From Deinococcus sp. QL22 (GTDB lineage Bacteria > Deinococcota > Deinococci > Deinococcales > Deinococcaceae), in assembly GCF_023370075.1 (NCBI RefSeq), contig NZ_CP097152.1:62001-126000 (forward strand): a DNA stretch of 64,000 nucleotides. Reading direction: 5' to 3'. The position numbers were made by a program, and so were the translations under genes. The stretch's first letter is position 1. The number at the start of each line of letters is the position of its first letter. Below are positions 50,834 through 60,233 of this stretch, one piece after another. The notes under the pieces are model-generated. The model saw only the letters and a program-made list of their open reading frames with translations, was not told where the DNA came from and searched no databases.

Positions 50834-51324
50834 CCCGTCCTCTCGCAGCGCCTTCACCAGAGAAAGAACGCGGCAGAAAGCCCGTTGGGCCCACACATCT
50901 GGTGGCTTGTTCCTTAAGAGGTCAGAGCGTTGCTGGGAGAGAACCCCCGTCCGGATTGATTCGCTGATCTGACCTGCATTCCAGGTAGAGCTCAACACCT
51001 ATTCCTCAGCGGAGACCTGGACTTGGCTGAGCAGATAGAGTGAAAGTATCTCCAACGCTCCCTGCCCGAATTGCAACCACTGGAAGCTCAGCTGGCTCAA
51101 GTGCGGACTGAATTTCACGGTACCAAGGCGCGTCCCCAGCTGCACAGCTCACCTCAAATCAACCACCCAGCCAGAATCAGCCTTGAACCCCGAAGGTTGA
51201 GCGCCAGAAGACTGGCCAGTCGTGAGGCGCATGCCGAGGCTCTCCAGGCAAGATGCTCATGTGGATACATCTTCAGTAGGCGCAGCGCTGACCGGGCCAT
51301 TGCTCAGGGAATAGAGTAGTCGCT
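50834..51324. other. 490-bp intergenic region holding one arm of an inverted repeat
   Basis: A rightward frame (QPLEAQLAQVRTEFHGTKAR) near 51071 looks partly coding but is unrecognised. The notable feature is the 24-bp repeat arm at 51219-51242. No terminator was seen. Confidence 0.4.
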
Positions 51325-51362
51325 ATGAGCAGCTTCCCGAGCCTCGGCATGCGCCTCACGAC
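51219..51362. repeat. 24-bp perfect inverted repeat spanning the esterase start
   Basis: The arm 51219-51242 (GTCGTGAGGCGCATGCCGAG plus GCTC) is exactly complementary to 51339-51362, which encodes codons 6-13 of the esterase. The start codon (51325) lies in the 96-nt loop. The stem would be very stable in mRNA. Confidence 0.75.
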
Positions 51363-52416
51363 CCTGCTGCTGCGCACCCAACCCAAACTGCTGGCGGATG
51401 CCCAAACTTACCGCCAGATCAAGCAGCACCGGACATATCCACAGCCCGCTTCTCTTCCCGACTCCCTTCAACTCTTGACCTTCATTCGTGAAGAAGAAGT
51501 GGACGGTCAGGTCGTGTACACCCTCAAACCCAAGGCTGGCCGCAGCGACTGGCATTTTATCTATACCCACGGCGGCGTGTTTGTAGAAGCGCTGATCAGC
51601 CCGCACTGGTACATCATCGAGCAATTGATTCTCCACACTGGCGCGACCGTCACGGTGCCGCTCTACCCGCTCACGCCAGAACACACCTACCGCGAGACGT
51701 TCCCATTGCTCACCGAGGTGTACCGGCAGGTTCTCGCCTCCACATCTCCGGAGAAGGTCATCTTGTGCGGCGACTCGGCAGGCGGAAATCTGGCGCTCAC
51801 GCAGGCCCTCCACTACCGTGACCTGGGGCTGCCCCTGCCCGGACGGTTGCTGCTGTTTTCTCCATGGCTGGACCTGTCGATGTCCAACCCTGAGATGACG
51901 GCCATTGAGCCGCATGACCCGATGTTGGCGCGGCCCGGCTCCCGTGAGGCGGCCAAGTGGTGGGCAGGTGGCGATGACCTCCGCCTCCCGCTCCTCAGTC
52001 CGCTGCACGCCGACCTGCGCGGGTTGCCTCCGATGGACGTGTTTCAGGGAGAGCTAGACATCCTTTGGCCAGATACGCGGCGGCTGGCCCAACAGGTTCA
52101 GGCGGCAGGAGGAACCCTGCGGCTGCATCCCTATCCCGGGGCCTTTCATGTGTTCATGGCGGCCACCTACACGCCGGAAGCGCAGGATGTCTTCCGCCAG
52201 ATCGGTCGGCTGCTGAGCTACAGCCCGAGGGCGGTCAAGCGCACTGGGCTGATCAAACTGGTGTCGCTGCCCCCAGTGCGTCTCGTGGTTTACCTGTCTG
52301 AGCGTGCTCAGCAGCGCCGCAACTCAGATGCCCCAAGGGAGGGAGCGGGCAAGCACCGGCCCTTGGGGATCCTGCTGGCCGTCCTCGCCCTGTGGCTGTG
52401 GCAGCGCCGGAAGTAA
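51325..52416 (+). CDS. Alpha/beta hydrolase (HSL-type esterase)
   Basis: 363 residues. Oxyanion motif HGGVF (HGGG-type variant, about residue 80), nucleophile elbow GDSAGGN (about 152), Asp in FQGELDILWPD (about 245) and His in YPGAFHVFMA (about 274): a complete catalytic triad of the hormone-sensitive-lipase branch. A hydrophobic C-terminal helix (LGILLAVLALWLWQRRK) could anchor it in the membrane. Short-chain acyl esters are the usual substrates. A long inverted repeat covers its 5' leader and first codons, which may limit translation. Confidence 0.88.
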   Translation: MSSFPSLGMRLTTLLLRTQPKLLADAQTYRQIKQHRTYPQPASLPDSLQLLTFIREEEVDGQVVYTLKPKAGRSDWHFIYTHGGVFVEALISPHWYIIEQLILHTGATVTVPLYPLTPEHTYRETFPLLTEVYRQVLASTSPEKVILCGDSAGGNLALTQALHYRDLGLPLPGRLLLFSPWLDLSMSNPEMTAIEPHDPMLARPGSREAAKWWAGGDDLRLPLLSPLHADLRGLPPMDVFQGELDILWPDTRRLAQQVQAAGGTLRLHPYPGAFHVFMAATYTPEAQDVFRQIGRLLSYSPRAVKRTGLIKLVSLPPVRLVVYLSERAQQRRNSDAPREGAGKHRPLGILLAVLALWLWQRRK

Positions 52417-52731
52417 AGCGCACATGTGGTTCTCGTTCAATCCCTTGCTGTCCTCAGGTGAGACAAGGTGTATGAACGGGCGCTCTATTGACGGCCCTTT
52501 GTGACCTGTTGTCCTTCAACACGGACAGTGTGGTCAGTCGTCCAGGACTGTTCCAGACCCCCCACCATCAGGCTGATGTTGACTCTTTGACCTAAAGCGA
52601 TGCGGCGGCTGTTCTTTATCAGGGACTGCAAACGTATACACGGTCGCCTGTCTGTAGGTTGAACAGGGCACTCCACCCCTGGCCAGACCTGTATTCGCAG
52701 CCCTCCAGCCATCAGTTGCTTACACCGTTGC
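52417..52731. other. 315-bp convergent intergenic region
   Basis: Between the esterase and the leftward GntR gene. Only short unsupported frames were seen; no clear terminator hairpin with a T-tract. Confidence 0.45.
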
Positions 52732-53487
52732 CTATTGCAACCGTGACTCTTCCCCCGTAACTCCGGGCTCAGGTTCAAGGACAGAGATTTGCGTCCTCAA
52801 GGCGGTGAGATGACGGTGCATCCGCCTGGCGGCTGCCTCCGTGTCACCGGTATGAAGCGCCCGAACGAGGCCATCATGCACCCCCACCAGTTCCTGCATT
52901 TGGACTGGTCCAGGGGGATGGGTCGCCGCGGCCGAATAAATCAGATCAATCAACGCGTCGACGAACAGACTCAAGATCGGGTTGTGGGCGGCCTCTACAA
53001 TGCGGCGCACAAAGCCCAGGTTCAGGCGCGCGACCGTATCGAACGTGACAACCTGAAAATCCAGATCCTGGTACTGCTGCGCAATGGCGCGCAGGTCTGC
53101 GAGGTCCTGTGGCTGTGCCCGCTCCGCCGCCAGTCGCGCGCAGGTCACGGCGAGTTCCTGCCACGCGTCCAATAAGGCGTCTGAGCTAACACCAGACAGG
53201 TGGCGAAAGGCCTCAACGGTGCGCCCCAGTGGGGCGGTGATGGGCTGTCCCACCAAAATGCCTCCACCTGGACCAGTTTTGGTTCGCACCAGTCCTTCGC
53301 GCTCAAGCATGCGAACGCTCTCGCGAACCCCAGCCCGACTGATTCCTGTGGCCTGCTGCAGCGCACGTTCAGAACAGATGCGCTCTCCAGGCTGGAGGTT
53401 CCGTTCCCGAACTTCGTGCTGAATAAAGGCCACGACGCTGTCGCTGGCACGGGGCCTAGATGGCGCAGGGGAAATGGGCATGCACAT
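52732..53487 (-). CDS. FadR/GntR-family regulator (FCD domain)
   Basis: 251 residues from ATG 53487 (AAAGG upstream); ATG 53481 is also possible. Winged HTH at about 15-75: VVAFIQHEVRERNLQPGERI then ISRAGVRESVRMLEREGLVR. The all-helical FCD ligand domain covers about 95-235, with LAAERAQPQDLADLR and HDGLVRALHTGDTEAAARRM (metal/ligand His). It is divergent from the acyl-CoA dehydrogenase operon across a perfect palindrome, so it is the likely repressor of that operon, responding to an acyl-CoA or carboxylate. Confidence 0.9.
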   Translation of the reverse strand: MCMPISPAPSRPRASDSVVAFIQHEVRERNLQPGERICSERALQQATGISRAGVRESVRMLEREGLVRTKTGPGGGILVGQPITAPLGRTVEAFRHLSGVSSDALLDAWQELAVTCARLAAERAQPQDLADLRAIAQQYQDLDFQVVTFDTVARLNLGFVRRIVEAAHNPILSLFVDALIDLIYSAAATHPPGPVQMQELVGVHDGLVRALHTGDTEAAARRMHRHLTALRTQISVLEPEPGVTGEESRLQ

Positions 53488-53530
53488 TCAAGCTACTACC
53501 TTTCGACTGGCCAAGCACATCTGTCCCTCG

Positions 53531-53546
53531 ATTGAGTATACTCAAT
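53531..53546. promoter_or_regulatory. GntR operator
   Basis: ATTGAGTATACTCAAT is a perfect 16-bp palindrome midway between the divergent GntR and acyl-CoA dehydrogenase genes. It is AT-rich against a GC-rich background. Confidence 0.75.
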
Positions 53547-53612
53547 TCATTCCAACTGATGATGGGCCCTTGGGTCCATTCGCTTTGCCTGATTCGTTGG
53601 GCCGGAGGATCC

Positions 53613-54746
53613 ATGGATTTTATGCTGAACGACGAAGAACGGCAGCTTGAGCAGCTCGCACGCACTTTTACCCAGCGCGAAATCGTACCTGCCGCTGCCG
53701 CACTTGACCGCGAAAAACGCTTTCCCCAGGCCATCTACGACCAGGCGCTCAAGCTGGGCTTGCTCAATCTGACCATTCCTGAAGCGTACGGCGGCGCGGG
53801 CCTGGGCTGCCTGGCCCTCACCTTGGTCACCGAACAATTTGCACGTGGCTGCGTCGGCGTTGCCGCGGTGCTGGGGATCAACGCTCTGGCCGCAGACGCC
53901 ATCATCCACCATGGGAACGAAGAACAGAAAAACTGGGTGCTGCCGCGTCTTGTCGCCGGAGAGCTCGCCAGTTACGCCGCCACCGAACCGGGCGCCGGCA
54001 GCGACGTGGCCGGTCTGCAGACGCGCGCTGTGCGGGACGGTGACGACTACGTCCTGTCCGGCAACAAGATCTGGATCAGCAATGCCACCCACGCTTCCTT
54101 GTTCGTCGTGTTTGCCCGAACCGGGCCGCAGCCTGGCGCCGCAGGGCTGAGCGCCTTCATTGTGGAACGGGACACGCCTGGCCTGAGGGTGGGTGAACCG
54201 CTCGACAAACTGGGCCAGCGCTGCGCACCCACCAGTGAGGTGTTTTTCGATGGCTGCCGGGTGCCGCTGACTCAGCGGATCGGGGAAGAAGGCCAGGGGT
54301 TCAAGATCGCGATGGACGCTTTTGACCATTCACGGCCGATGGTTGCGGCCTTCGGGGTCGGGGTTCATGCCCGCTGTCTGGAAGAAAGCCTGGCCTACGC
54401 CCAGACCCGCCAGAGCATGGGGCAACCGATTATCCGTCATCAACTGGTGGCGGCCAAGCTGGCTGAGATGTCCACGTCGCTGGACGCCGCTCGGCTGCTG
54501 ACCTACCGGGCCGCCTGGTTAATCGATCACGGGCACCGCAACACTCTGGCGGCGTCGCAGGCGAAGCTGTTTGCTGCTGAAAGCGTGATGCAGGCCGCCA
54601 CCGAAGCCGTACAGATCTTTGGAGGGATGGGGTACTCCACCGAGTACCCCGTCGAAAAGCTCTTCCGTGACGCCAAGGTCCTTCAGATCTACGAAGGCAC
54701 CAGCGAAATTCAGAAACTGGTGATCGCGCGGGAACTACAACGCTGA
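53613..54746 (+). CDS. Acyl-CoA dehydrogenase
   Basis: 377 residues. ATG 53613 with GGAGG (53604-53608); the frame upstream runs into the operator. [20 protein letters not shown] is a typical N-terminus. FAD/substrate signatures: [17 protein letters not shown] and [38 protein letters not shown] precedes [19 protein letters not shown], with the catalytic Glu of IYEGTSEIQ as in short/branched-chain dehydrogenases. It makes the 2,3-enoyl-CoA in a beta-oxidation-type path and is the first gene of a three-gene operon under GntR. Confidence 0.92.
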   Translation: MDFMLNDEERQLEQLARTFTQREIVPAAAALDREKRFPQAIYDQALKLGLLNLTIPEAYGGAGLGCLALTLVTEQFARGCVGVAAVLGINALAADAIIHHGNEEQKNWVLPRLVAGELASYAATEPGAGSDVAGLQTRAVRDGDDYVLSGNKIWISNATHASLFVVFARTGPQPGAAGLSAFIVERDTPGLRVGEPLDKLGQRCAPTSEVFFDGCRVPLTQRIGEEGQGFKIAMDAFDHSRPMVAAFGVGVHARCLEESLAYAQTRQSMGQPIIRHQLVAAKLAEMSTSLDAARLLTYRAAWLIDHGHRNTLAASQAKLFAAESVMQAATEAVQIFGGMGYSTEYPVEKLFRDAKVLQIYEGTSEIQKLVIARELQR

Positions 54747-54774
54747 ACGCCAGCTGGCAGCGTCAGGAGACAGA

Positions 54775-55536
54775 ATGAACCTGAAGGAAAAGACTGTACT
54801 GGTCACGGGCGCCGCGTCAGGACTCGGCGCGGGAACTGCCCGGATGATTGCTGCTGCCGGAGGTTATCCCCTGCTTGTTGACCTGAATGTCGAAGCTGGA
54901 GAGCAGCTTGCGGCTGCACTTGGTGGCCTGTTCGTTCGGGCCGACGTCACCAGTGAAACCGATCTGCAACGGGTCATCCAGGCTGGACAGGCTCACTTTG
55001 GAGGACTGCACGGGGCCGTGAGCTGTGCAGGCATCGCCCCGGCAGCAACCACCGCCGGGAAACACGGCCCTCATCCACTGGACCTGTTTGAACGCGTGAT
55101 CCGCGTGAACCTGATCGGCACTTTCAACGTTCTACGCTTAGCAGCACAGGCCATGCTGGAGAATGTGCCGAATAAGGAGGGTGAACGCGGGGTCATTGTC
55201 AATACCGCCTCGGTCGCTGCCTTCGATGGACAGGTGGGCCAGGCGGCGTATGCCGCCAGCAAGGGAGGCGTCGCTGGGATGACCTTGCCGATTGCCCGTG
55301 ACCTCGCGCGCCATGGCATCCGGGTCATGACCATTGCCCCAGGTATTTTTGAGACGCCCATGCTGGCCGGTTTGCCCCAGGGCGTGCAGGCGTCACTGGG
55401 CGCGCAAGTTCCTTTTCCCTCTCGGCTCGGCCGCGCGGACGAGTTCGCCGGGTTAGTCCGGCACATCTTTGAAAACGTGATGCTCAATGGTGAAACCATC
55501 CGCCTGGACGGCGCCGTCCGAATGGCTCCCAGGTGA
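54775..55536 (+). CDS. SDR 3-hydroxyacyl-CoA dehydrogenase (HSD10-like)
   Basis: 253 residues. NAD-binding [20 protein letters not shown], Ser in [11 protein letters not shown], and [11 protein letters not shown] (catalytic Tyr-Lys). The Asp in LLVDLN favours NAD. The sequence pattern ([33 protein letters not shown]) is that of type II 3-hydroxyacyl-CoA dehydrogenases, which act on short and 2-methyl-branched substrates. It lies 28 bp after the acyl-CoA dehydrogenase gene. Confidence 0.9.
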   Translation: MNLKEKTVLVTGAASGLGAGTARMIAAAGGYPLLVDLNVEAGEQLAAALGGLFVRADVTSETDLQRVIQAGQAHFGGLHGAVSCAGIAPAATTAGKHGPHPLDLFERVIRVNLIGTFNVLRLAAQAMLENVPNKEGERGVIVNTASVAAFDGQVGQAAYAASKGGVAGMTLPIARDLARHGIRVMTIAPGIFETPMLAGLPQGVQASLGAQVPFPSRLGRADEFAGLVRHIFENVMLNGETIRLDGAVRMAPR

Positions 55537-55611
55537 GCGGAATCACCAGCAACCGACTGCGGCAGACCACATGCACCAGCACGCGGGGGCTGCATCCACA
55601 CAGGAGTCCTG

Positions 55612-56757
55612 ATGAATGAAGCGGTGATTGTAGAAGCGGTTCGTACCCCCTATGCGCGGCGCGGCGGTGCTTACCGGGAAGTTCGGCCTGATGCCCTGCT
55701 GGCCTACACGCTCCAGGGCCTGATGGACCGTGCGGGTCTCGACCCCGCCCGGATTGAGGACGTGGTCACAGGCGCGGTCACGCAAACAGGTGAGCAGGGG
55801 GCAAACATCGGCCGCCTCGCGGTCATGATGGCAGGCTTTCCGGTGCACGTCCCGGCCGTGAGCCTCAACCGCATGTGTGGCAGCGGGCAACAGGCGATTC
55901 ATTTCGCAGCGCAGGGGGTTCACGCTGGTGACCAGACGTACGCCATCGGATGTGGTGTGGAATCCATGACCCGCAGCCCGATGTTCAGCGACATCGGCGG
56001 CGGGTTCGAGCGCCTGAACCCAGAACTCCTGAGAAAGGTGAATCTGATCCACCAGGGCGAAAGTGCTGAGCGGATTGCTGACCGCTGGAAGTTAACGCGC
56101 ACCGACCTGGATACCTACGCTGCACGGAGCCACCGCCGTGCAGCCGCCGCCCGGACACGCCATACGGAACTGCTGCCCGCTCCCGGCGTGGATGCCGCAG
56201 GTGAGCCTCTCATGCTGACGGCGGATGAGGGCGTACGTGACCCGGTATCTCTCGATAAAATGGCCTCTTTGACACCGGCTTTCCGGGAGAACGGCGTCAT
56301 TACTGCGGGAAATTCAAGTCAGATCAGTGACGGCGCGGCGGCTGTGCTGGTTGGAGACCGCGCCGCGGTACTCGCGGACGGCCTGCAGATGCGCGCGCGC
56401 TTCCGCGCCCGCGTTGCGGTCGGTGACGACCCCACGCTGCAACTGATGGGGGTGATCCCCGCGACCCACAAAGCCCTAAAGAAGTCCGGCCTGACCCTGG
56501 CAGACCTTGACTGGATCGAGATTAACGAGGCGTTCGCGTCCGTTGTGCTCGCGTGGATCCGTGAATTTGGTGCCGACCCAGAAAAGGTGAATCCGTGGGG
56601 TGGGGCCATCGCGCATGGTCATCCGCTCGGCGCCAGCGGGGCGGGTTTGACCGCGAAGATGCTCGCTGGACTTGAAGCCACTGACGGAACCTTGGGTCTA
56701 CAGGTGATGTGCATTGGGCATGGAATGGCGACCGCCACAATCATTGAGCGCCTTTGA
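55612..56757 (+). CDS. Acetyl-CoA acyltransferase (thiolase)
   Basis: 381 residues, AGGAG upstream of ATG 55612. Nucleophilic Cys in [18 protein letters not shown] (about residue 88), His in [13 protein letters not shown] (about 339) and the second Cys in [15 protein letters not shown], where the usual CxGGG(Q/M)G is CIGHGM, a small deviation. It completes thiolytic cleavage of 3-oxoacyl-CoA. The operon lacks an enoyl-CoA hydratase, which must be supplied elsewhere. Confidence 0.92.
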   Translation: MNEAVIVEAVRTPYARRGGAYREVRPDALLAYTLQGLMDRAGLDPARIEDVVTGAVTQTGEQGANIGRLAVMMAGFPVHVPAVSLNRMCGSGQQAIHFAAQGVHAGDQTYAIGCGVESMTRSPMFSDIGGGFERLNPELLRKVNLIHQGESAERIADRWKLTRTDLDTYAARSHRRAAAARTRHTELLPAPGVDAAGEPLMLTADEGVRDPVSLDKMASLTPAFRENGVITAGNSSQISDGAAAVLVGDRAAVLADGLQMRARFRARVAVGDDPTLQLMGVIPATHKALKKSGLTLADLDWIEINEAFASVVLAWIREFGADPEKVNPWGGAIAHGHPLGASGAGLTAKMLAGLEATDGTLGLQVMCIGHGMATATIIERL

Positions 56758-56838
56758 AGAAGGGGCCCATTGCGCACAGGTGGAAGTTGGGGATGCCTCG
56801 CTTGGCGGCTCTTCCGCACTGGCGACTCGCAAGCCCTG

Positions 56839-56966
56839 TCAAGTGTCCTTGACCAGTAGCCCCACCCCCACAATCGCGCCTAGGGCTCGCAGGGCAGGCT
56901 CTAATACGATCTGAAAAACCGCGGAGCCGCTCGCCAGCTGAAGATCAAGCTCGCGAACCGAACCTG
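56839..56966 (-). pseudogene. GAF-domain kinase fragment
   Basis: Leftward ELDLQLASGSAVFQIVLEPA then LRALGAIVGVGLLVKDT-stop matches the first GAF domain of the kinase at 44747 (ADVFEIVLHPALQALGAVAG). Only about 40 codons remain. Confidence 0.55.
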
Positions 56967-56975
56967 CGGTGGGGC

Positions 56976-57029
56976 TCAGACCGCGAATCTATGGGTTTGG
57001 TGATAGATCGGAATTTTGTCTTTGGACAT
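56976..57029 (-). pseudogene. N-terminal fragment of the small LYRRADAVPL family
   Basis: ATG 57029 gives MSKDKIPIYHQTHRFAV then TGA. The first 13 residues match MPKEKIPTNHQTP and MPKGKIPTYHQPH of the paralogs at 33979 and 32840. It follows the second copy of the conserved 71-bp leader. Confidence 0.6.
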
Positions 57030-57041
57030 GCAGGCACTCTT

Positions 57042-57112
57042 CTTAAGCGCGGGCTCAAGCGGGCATGCAGTATCCCTCATGGGACAGGGGGCCGAACGTC
57101 GGCTGGGGACAG
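57042..57112 (-). repeat. Conserved 71-bp leader, copy 2
   Basis: The reverse strand matches 33889-33959 at about 60 of 71 positions (CTGTCCCCAGCC, CCCCCTGTC, GATACTG, TGAGCCCGCGCTT conserved). It ends 12 bp before the start codon of the truncated small-family gene at 57029. Confidence 0.7.
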
Positions 57113-57550
57113 CGTAGGCTGATCACGCTGAAGCACCTGGTGTTCGGCCAGCCGCGGGCGAAACCATCCTGGTCTCAAACAGCAGCTTGAGCCTCCGCTG
57201 TTCACCGCATATCCCTTCCCTTTTGCACACTTGTTCTGCTCTATATCCCCCATCAATAGCGTTCAGGTCAAGAGCTCAGAGGTTGATGCCCTTAACCTGT
57301 GGTCGTGACGCCCAGTCATTCTCATGGCCGCGGGAATTGGCAATGCTGAACGATCAGCGCCGCATCCACCTGGCCTCTCATGGTAAAACTCGACTTCTAG
57401 GACAGGGTTCAGGGCCGATGAAATCAACGTTTTTCGCACCTGATGATCCGAGGAAGCAGGTGGGACACAGGTAGTATGAGCCCGGCGTACACAGGAACGC
57501 ACATCATGGAGTCAGGCCAGATAACGACCTTTCAGGGGAACACGGGGCAG
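57113..57550. other. Intergenic region before the alditol oxidase
   Basis: No supported gene. Short in-frame extensions upstream of 57551 exist (ATG 57443, 57506) but have poor ribosome-binding sites and no homology to the enzyme's N-terminus. Confidence 0.4.
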
Positions 57551-58825
57551 ATGACCAAGCACACCAATTGGGGGGGCAACTATACCTACCGCGCCGCGCG
57601 GTGGCACCAGCCTCATACCGTTGAGGACGTTCAAGATGTCGTGCGCCGCTCGGTACAGGTTCGGGTTTTGGGAACACGCCACTCCTTCAACGGAATCGCC
57701 GATACGCCCGAAGACCTCATCTCCTTGGAACACTTGAACCGCGTCCTGGCGCTCGACGAGGGACAACGGACGGTCACAGTGGAGGGCGGCGTGCGGTACG
57801 GGGAACTGTGCCGATACCTCGACGAGCGCGGCTGGGCACTGCATAACCTCGCCTCCCTGCCCCACATTTCTGTGGCAGGCGCGTGCGCGACTGGCACCCA
57901 CGGCTCCGGAAATCGCTCACCAGGGCTCGCTTCCGCTGTGACGGCCATGAACCTTGTCACGGCGGGTGGGGAGATGGTCACAGTCTCGCGAGACCAGCAT
58001 GGAGCGTCTTTTGAAGGCATGGTGGTGGGGCTGGGGGCTCTCGGAGTGGTCACCAGCCTCACATTGAAGGTCGAGCCCACCTATCTGGTGCGGCAGGACG
58101 TCTATGAACACCTGCCTCTGGTCCAGTTCACACAGCATTTCGATCAGATGACCGGAAGCGCCGAGAGCGTGAGTTTCTTCACCGACTGGCGTGAGCCCCA
58201 CTTTCAACAGGTGTGGCTCAAACGCCGCGTTTCCCCGCAAGACGCATTCCAACCGGATGCCGAGTGGTTCGGGGCGACCCTGGCGCAGCGCGACCTTCAC
58301 CCGATCCACCATCTCTCAGCGGCGCCTTGCACAAAACAGCTCGGTCTCCCGGGGCCTTGGTTTGATCGCCTGCCCCATTTCCGCCTGGAACATACGCCCA
58401 GCAACGGCCAGGAAGTGCAAAGCGAATACATTCTGCCCCGCGCGCACGCCCCCGCCGCTGTACACGCCCTCTACGCCCTGAGGGAACGACTGGCTCCTAT
58501 GCTCCTAATTTCGGAGGTACGCACCATCTCTGCCGACGGGCTCTGGCTCAGCCCGTGTTACCACCAAGATAGCGTGAGCGTTCACTTCACCTGGCACCCG
58601 GATGAGCGGGCCGTGCGGGCTTTGCTGCCTGGGATTGAAGAGGTGCTCGCGCCGTTCAGGGCGCGCCCGCACTGGGGGAAGATCTTTACCCTGCCACCTG
58701 CCCGGTTGGAAGAACTCTATCCGCGCCTGCCGGACTTCCGGTGCCTGGTAACGACGTGGGATCCGGGGGGTAAGTTCCGCAACGGCTTTTTGGACGCTCA
58801 TGTGTTCGGGAGCACCTGCAAATAA
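57551..58825 (+). CDS. FAD-dependent alditol oxidase
   Basis: 424 residues. Start 57551 (MTKHTNWGGNYTYRAARWHQ) chosen because homologous alditol/xylitol oxidases begin NWAGNITY at the same place. The FAD domain has RVLGTRHSFNGIAD, whose His is the covalent FAD site in Streptomyces AldO, and ASLPHISVAGACATGTHGSG. The substrate domain shows VSFFTDWREPHFQQVWLKRR, CTKQLGLPGPWFDRLPHFRL and ISEVRTISADGLWLSPCYHQ, then RPHWGKIF near the end. It oxidises polyols such as xylitol or sorbitol to aldoses with H2O2 production. Monocistronic. Confidence 0.9.
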   Translation: MTKHTNWGGNYTYRAARWHQPHTVEDVQDVVRRSVQVRVLGTRHSFNGIADTPEDLISLEHLNRVLALDEGQRTVTVEGGVRYGELCRYLDERGWALHNLASLPHISVAGACATGTHGSGNRSPGLASAVTAMNLVTAGGEMVTVSRDQHGASFEGMVVGLGALGVVTSLTLKVEPTYLVRQDVYEHLPLVQFTQHFDQMTGSAESVSFFTDWREPHFQQVWLKRRVSPQDAFQPDAEWFGATLAQRDLHPIHHLSAAPCTKQLGLPGPWFDRLPHFRLEHTPSNGQEVQSEYILPRAHAPAAVHALYALRERLAPMLLISEVRTISADGLWLSPCYHQDSVSVHFTWHPDERAVRALLPGIEEVLAPFRARPHWGKIFTLPPARLEELYPRLPDFRCLVTTWDPGGKFRNGFLDAHVFGSTCK

Positions 58826-59243
58826 GGTGTGACATCACCCTGTATTCAGATGCTAAGTGCCGAGGTGCCCTCAGGAGCACGCTTGGGAGGTATGTTGACT
58901 GGGCCACTGTTTCATGAGCTCCACCTCGGCGGCGCTCCACAACTAACCTGAGGCGCGCCCGACACAAGGCGGCTGTTCCCCGTATCTCAGCGGCCCTGAT
59001 CGAACTATTCCCTGAGGATCTGCTGTCCTTCCTCCGACGCCCTTCCCATTGTTCTCTGGAGGGTTGTGTGGCCTTCACTTGCCGCGCAGCAGGTGGAGGG
59101 CAGGGGTGGCCTGAGGTTCAAGCCACCCCTGCCGCAACCGCAGACCACGTCTGGAACGCTTGTCTTTGATGCGCTCTTCGGATCAGGGCGGAAACGCTGG
59201 TGCGAGTGTACTGGTAAAAGTTCAGAGGTCCGGGCGTGCCGGC
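58826..59243. other. 418-bp region with a strong hairpin, no gene
   Basis: No supported frame. It contains the perfect 12-bp stem at 59099-59133. Confidence 0.5.
59099..59133. repeat. Perfect 12-bp stem-loop
   Basis: GGCAGGGGTGGC (59099-59110) and GCCACCCCTGCC (59122-59133) with an 11-nt loop. No T-tract on either side. Function unknown; possibly a bidirectional attenuator or an IS-associated hairpin beside the IS6 relic. Confidence 0.5.
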
Positions 59244-59823
59244 TCAACACTTCCTGAGCGCGTTTTCGTCGCTTGAATCCAAGTTGCGTGTTGCAGCGTG
59301 CCGTGGAGATGACTTGGGGGGTCGACGTGGATTCAGACGGGTGAGTTCCTGGATCGCCGCCCCGTCACTTCGCCGCCCATCGGTGTGGATGACCTCTGAG
59401 ACATCAGAGTCTTCCCACCGCCGGGTCAGGAAGGTCTGTGCAGCTCCTCCGTCCCGATGTCTCTGAAGGAGAAGGTCGAGGACGAAGCCCTGGTCATCCA
59501 TGGCCCTGCACCACCAACGCCGGACGCCATCGACGCTCGGACACACCTGCATCAGAGGCCAGCGGGAACCCCACCCCTGTTCCCGGTGGCGTACATCTTC
59601 AGCGAAGAGGGAGGCGAACTTGATCCACCCTTCGCGCAGCGTCTCGTGACTGACCTGTTGGGCCGCGCCCGTGGCGCAAGTCCTGAATGTCCCGGTCACT
59701 GGGAGGAAAGCGGTGATCGCGCCAGACGGCGTGCTGGAGGATGATCATGGGGATACGGTGGCGGGAGGGCTGGGCAGCGGTCACGCACAGTCAGCCTCCC
59801 CCGATCCGGTTAAGGCAACACCA
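59244..59823 (-). mobile_element. IS6-family relic
   Basis: From an end GTTGCCTTAACCGGATCGGG (leftward from 59823) the transposase begins IILQHAVWRDHRFPPSDRDI, shifts frame, and continues HETLREGWIKFASLFAEDVR, WPLMQVCPSVDGVRRWWC (DDE start; the usual catalytic Asp is changed), LDLLLQRHRDGGAAQTFL and VSEVIHTDGRRSDGAAIQEL. The C-terminal third is absent after 59244. Inactive. Confidence 0.72.
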
Positions 59824-59928
59824 CCGTTTCAGGATGTGCATCGAACCTCCAAATGTCTGTTCACTTGAGGAGGAGGGCCGGGGCGCCGACCCCCAATTCT
59901 TGCTTAAGACCTGTTCGACCTCGCCGCC

Positions 59929-60150
59929 TCAAGTGGAAGAGACTCTGTTGCTGAGGCCGGGGCTTCGGGTCTGGCGGTGGCGGTTGGAGACTCGGGCGTG
60001 GAGGGCCAGGAATTCCTGCGTTCGACGCCGTTGTTTGAAAGCGAGCTTGCTGCATTCCTGCTGCCGGATGGGCTGAGAGAGCCGCAGGACGTAGCCAATA
60101 CCGTGGAGAGGAAAACAGTGGGGGGAGGGCGTCCGGCCAGGCACAGCCGA
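59929..60150 (-). pseudogene. IS6-family C-terminal fragment from a second copy
   Basis: Leftward QPIRQQECSKLAFKQRRRTQ then EFLALHARVSNRHRQTR matches the C-terminus of IS6 transposases (RxQERxxxGFKxRxRTQEFLxLHARxSNLHRxTR). It lies upstream of the N-terminus of the relic at 59244-59823, so it belongs to a different copy. Confidence 0.6.
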
Positions 60151-60233
60151 CCACCCGCCCTCGCTTGCGGTGCCAGAACCGGTTTACGCATGATTGCAGG
60201 CAACAGCGTTCAGCAGAGCACTGAACCTCACGT

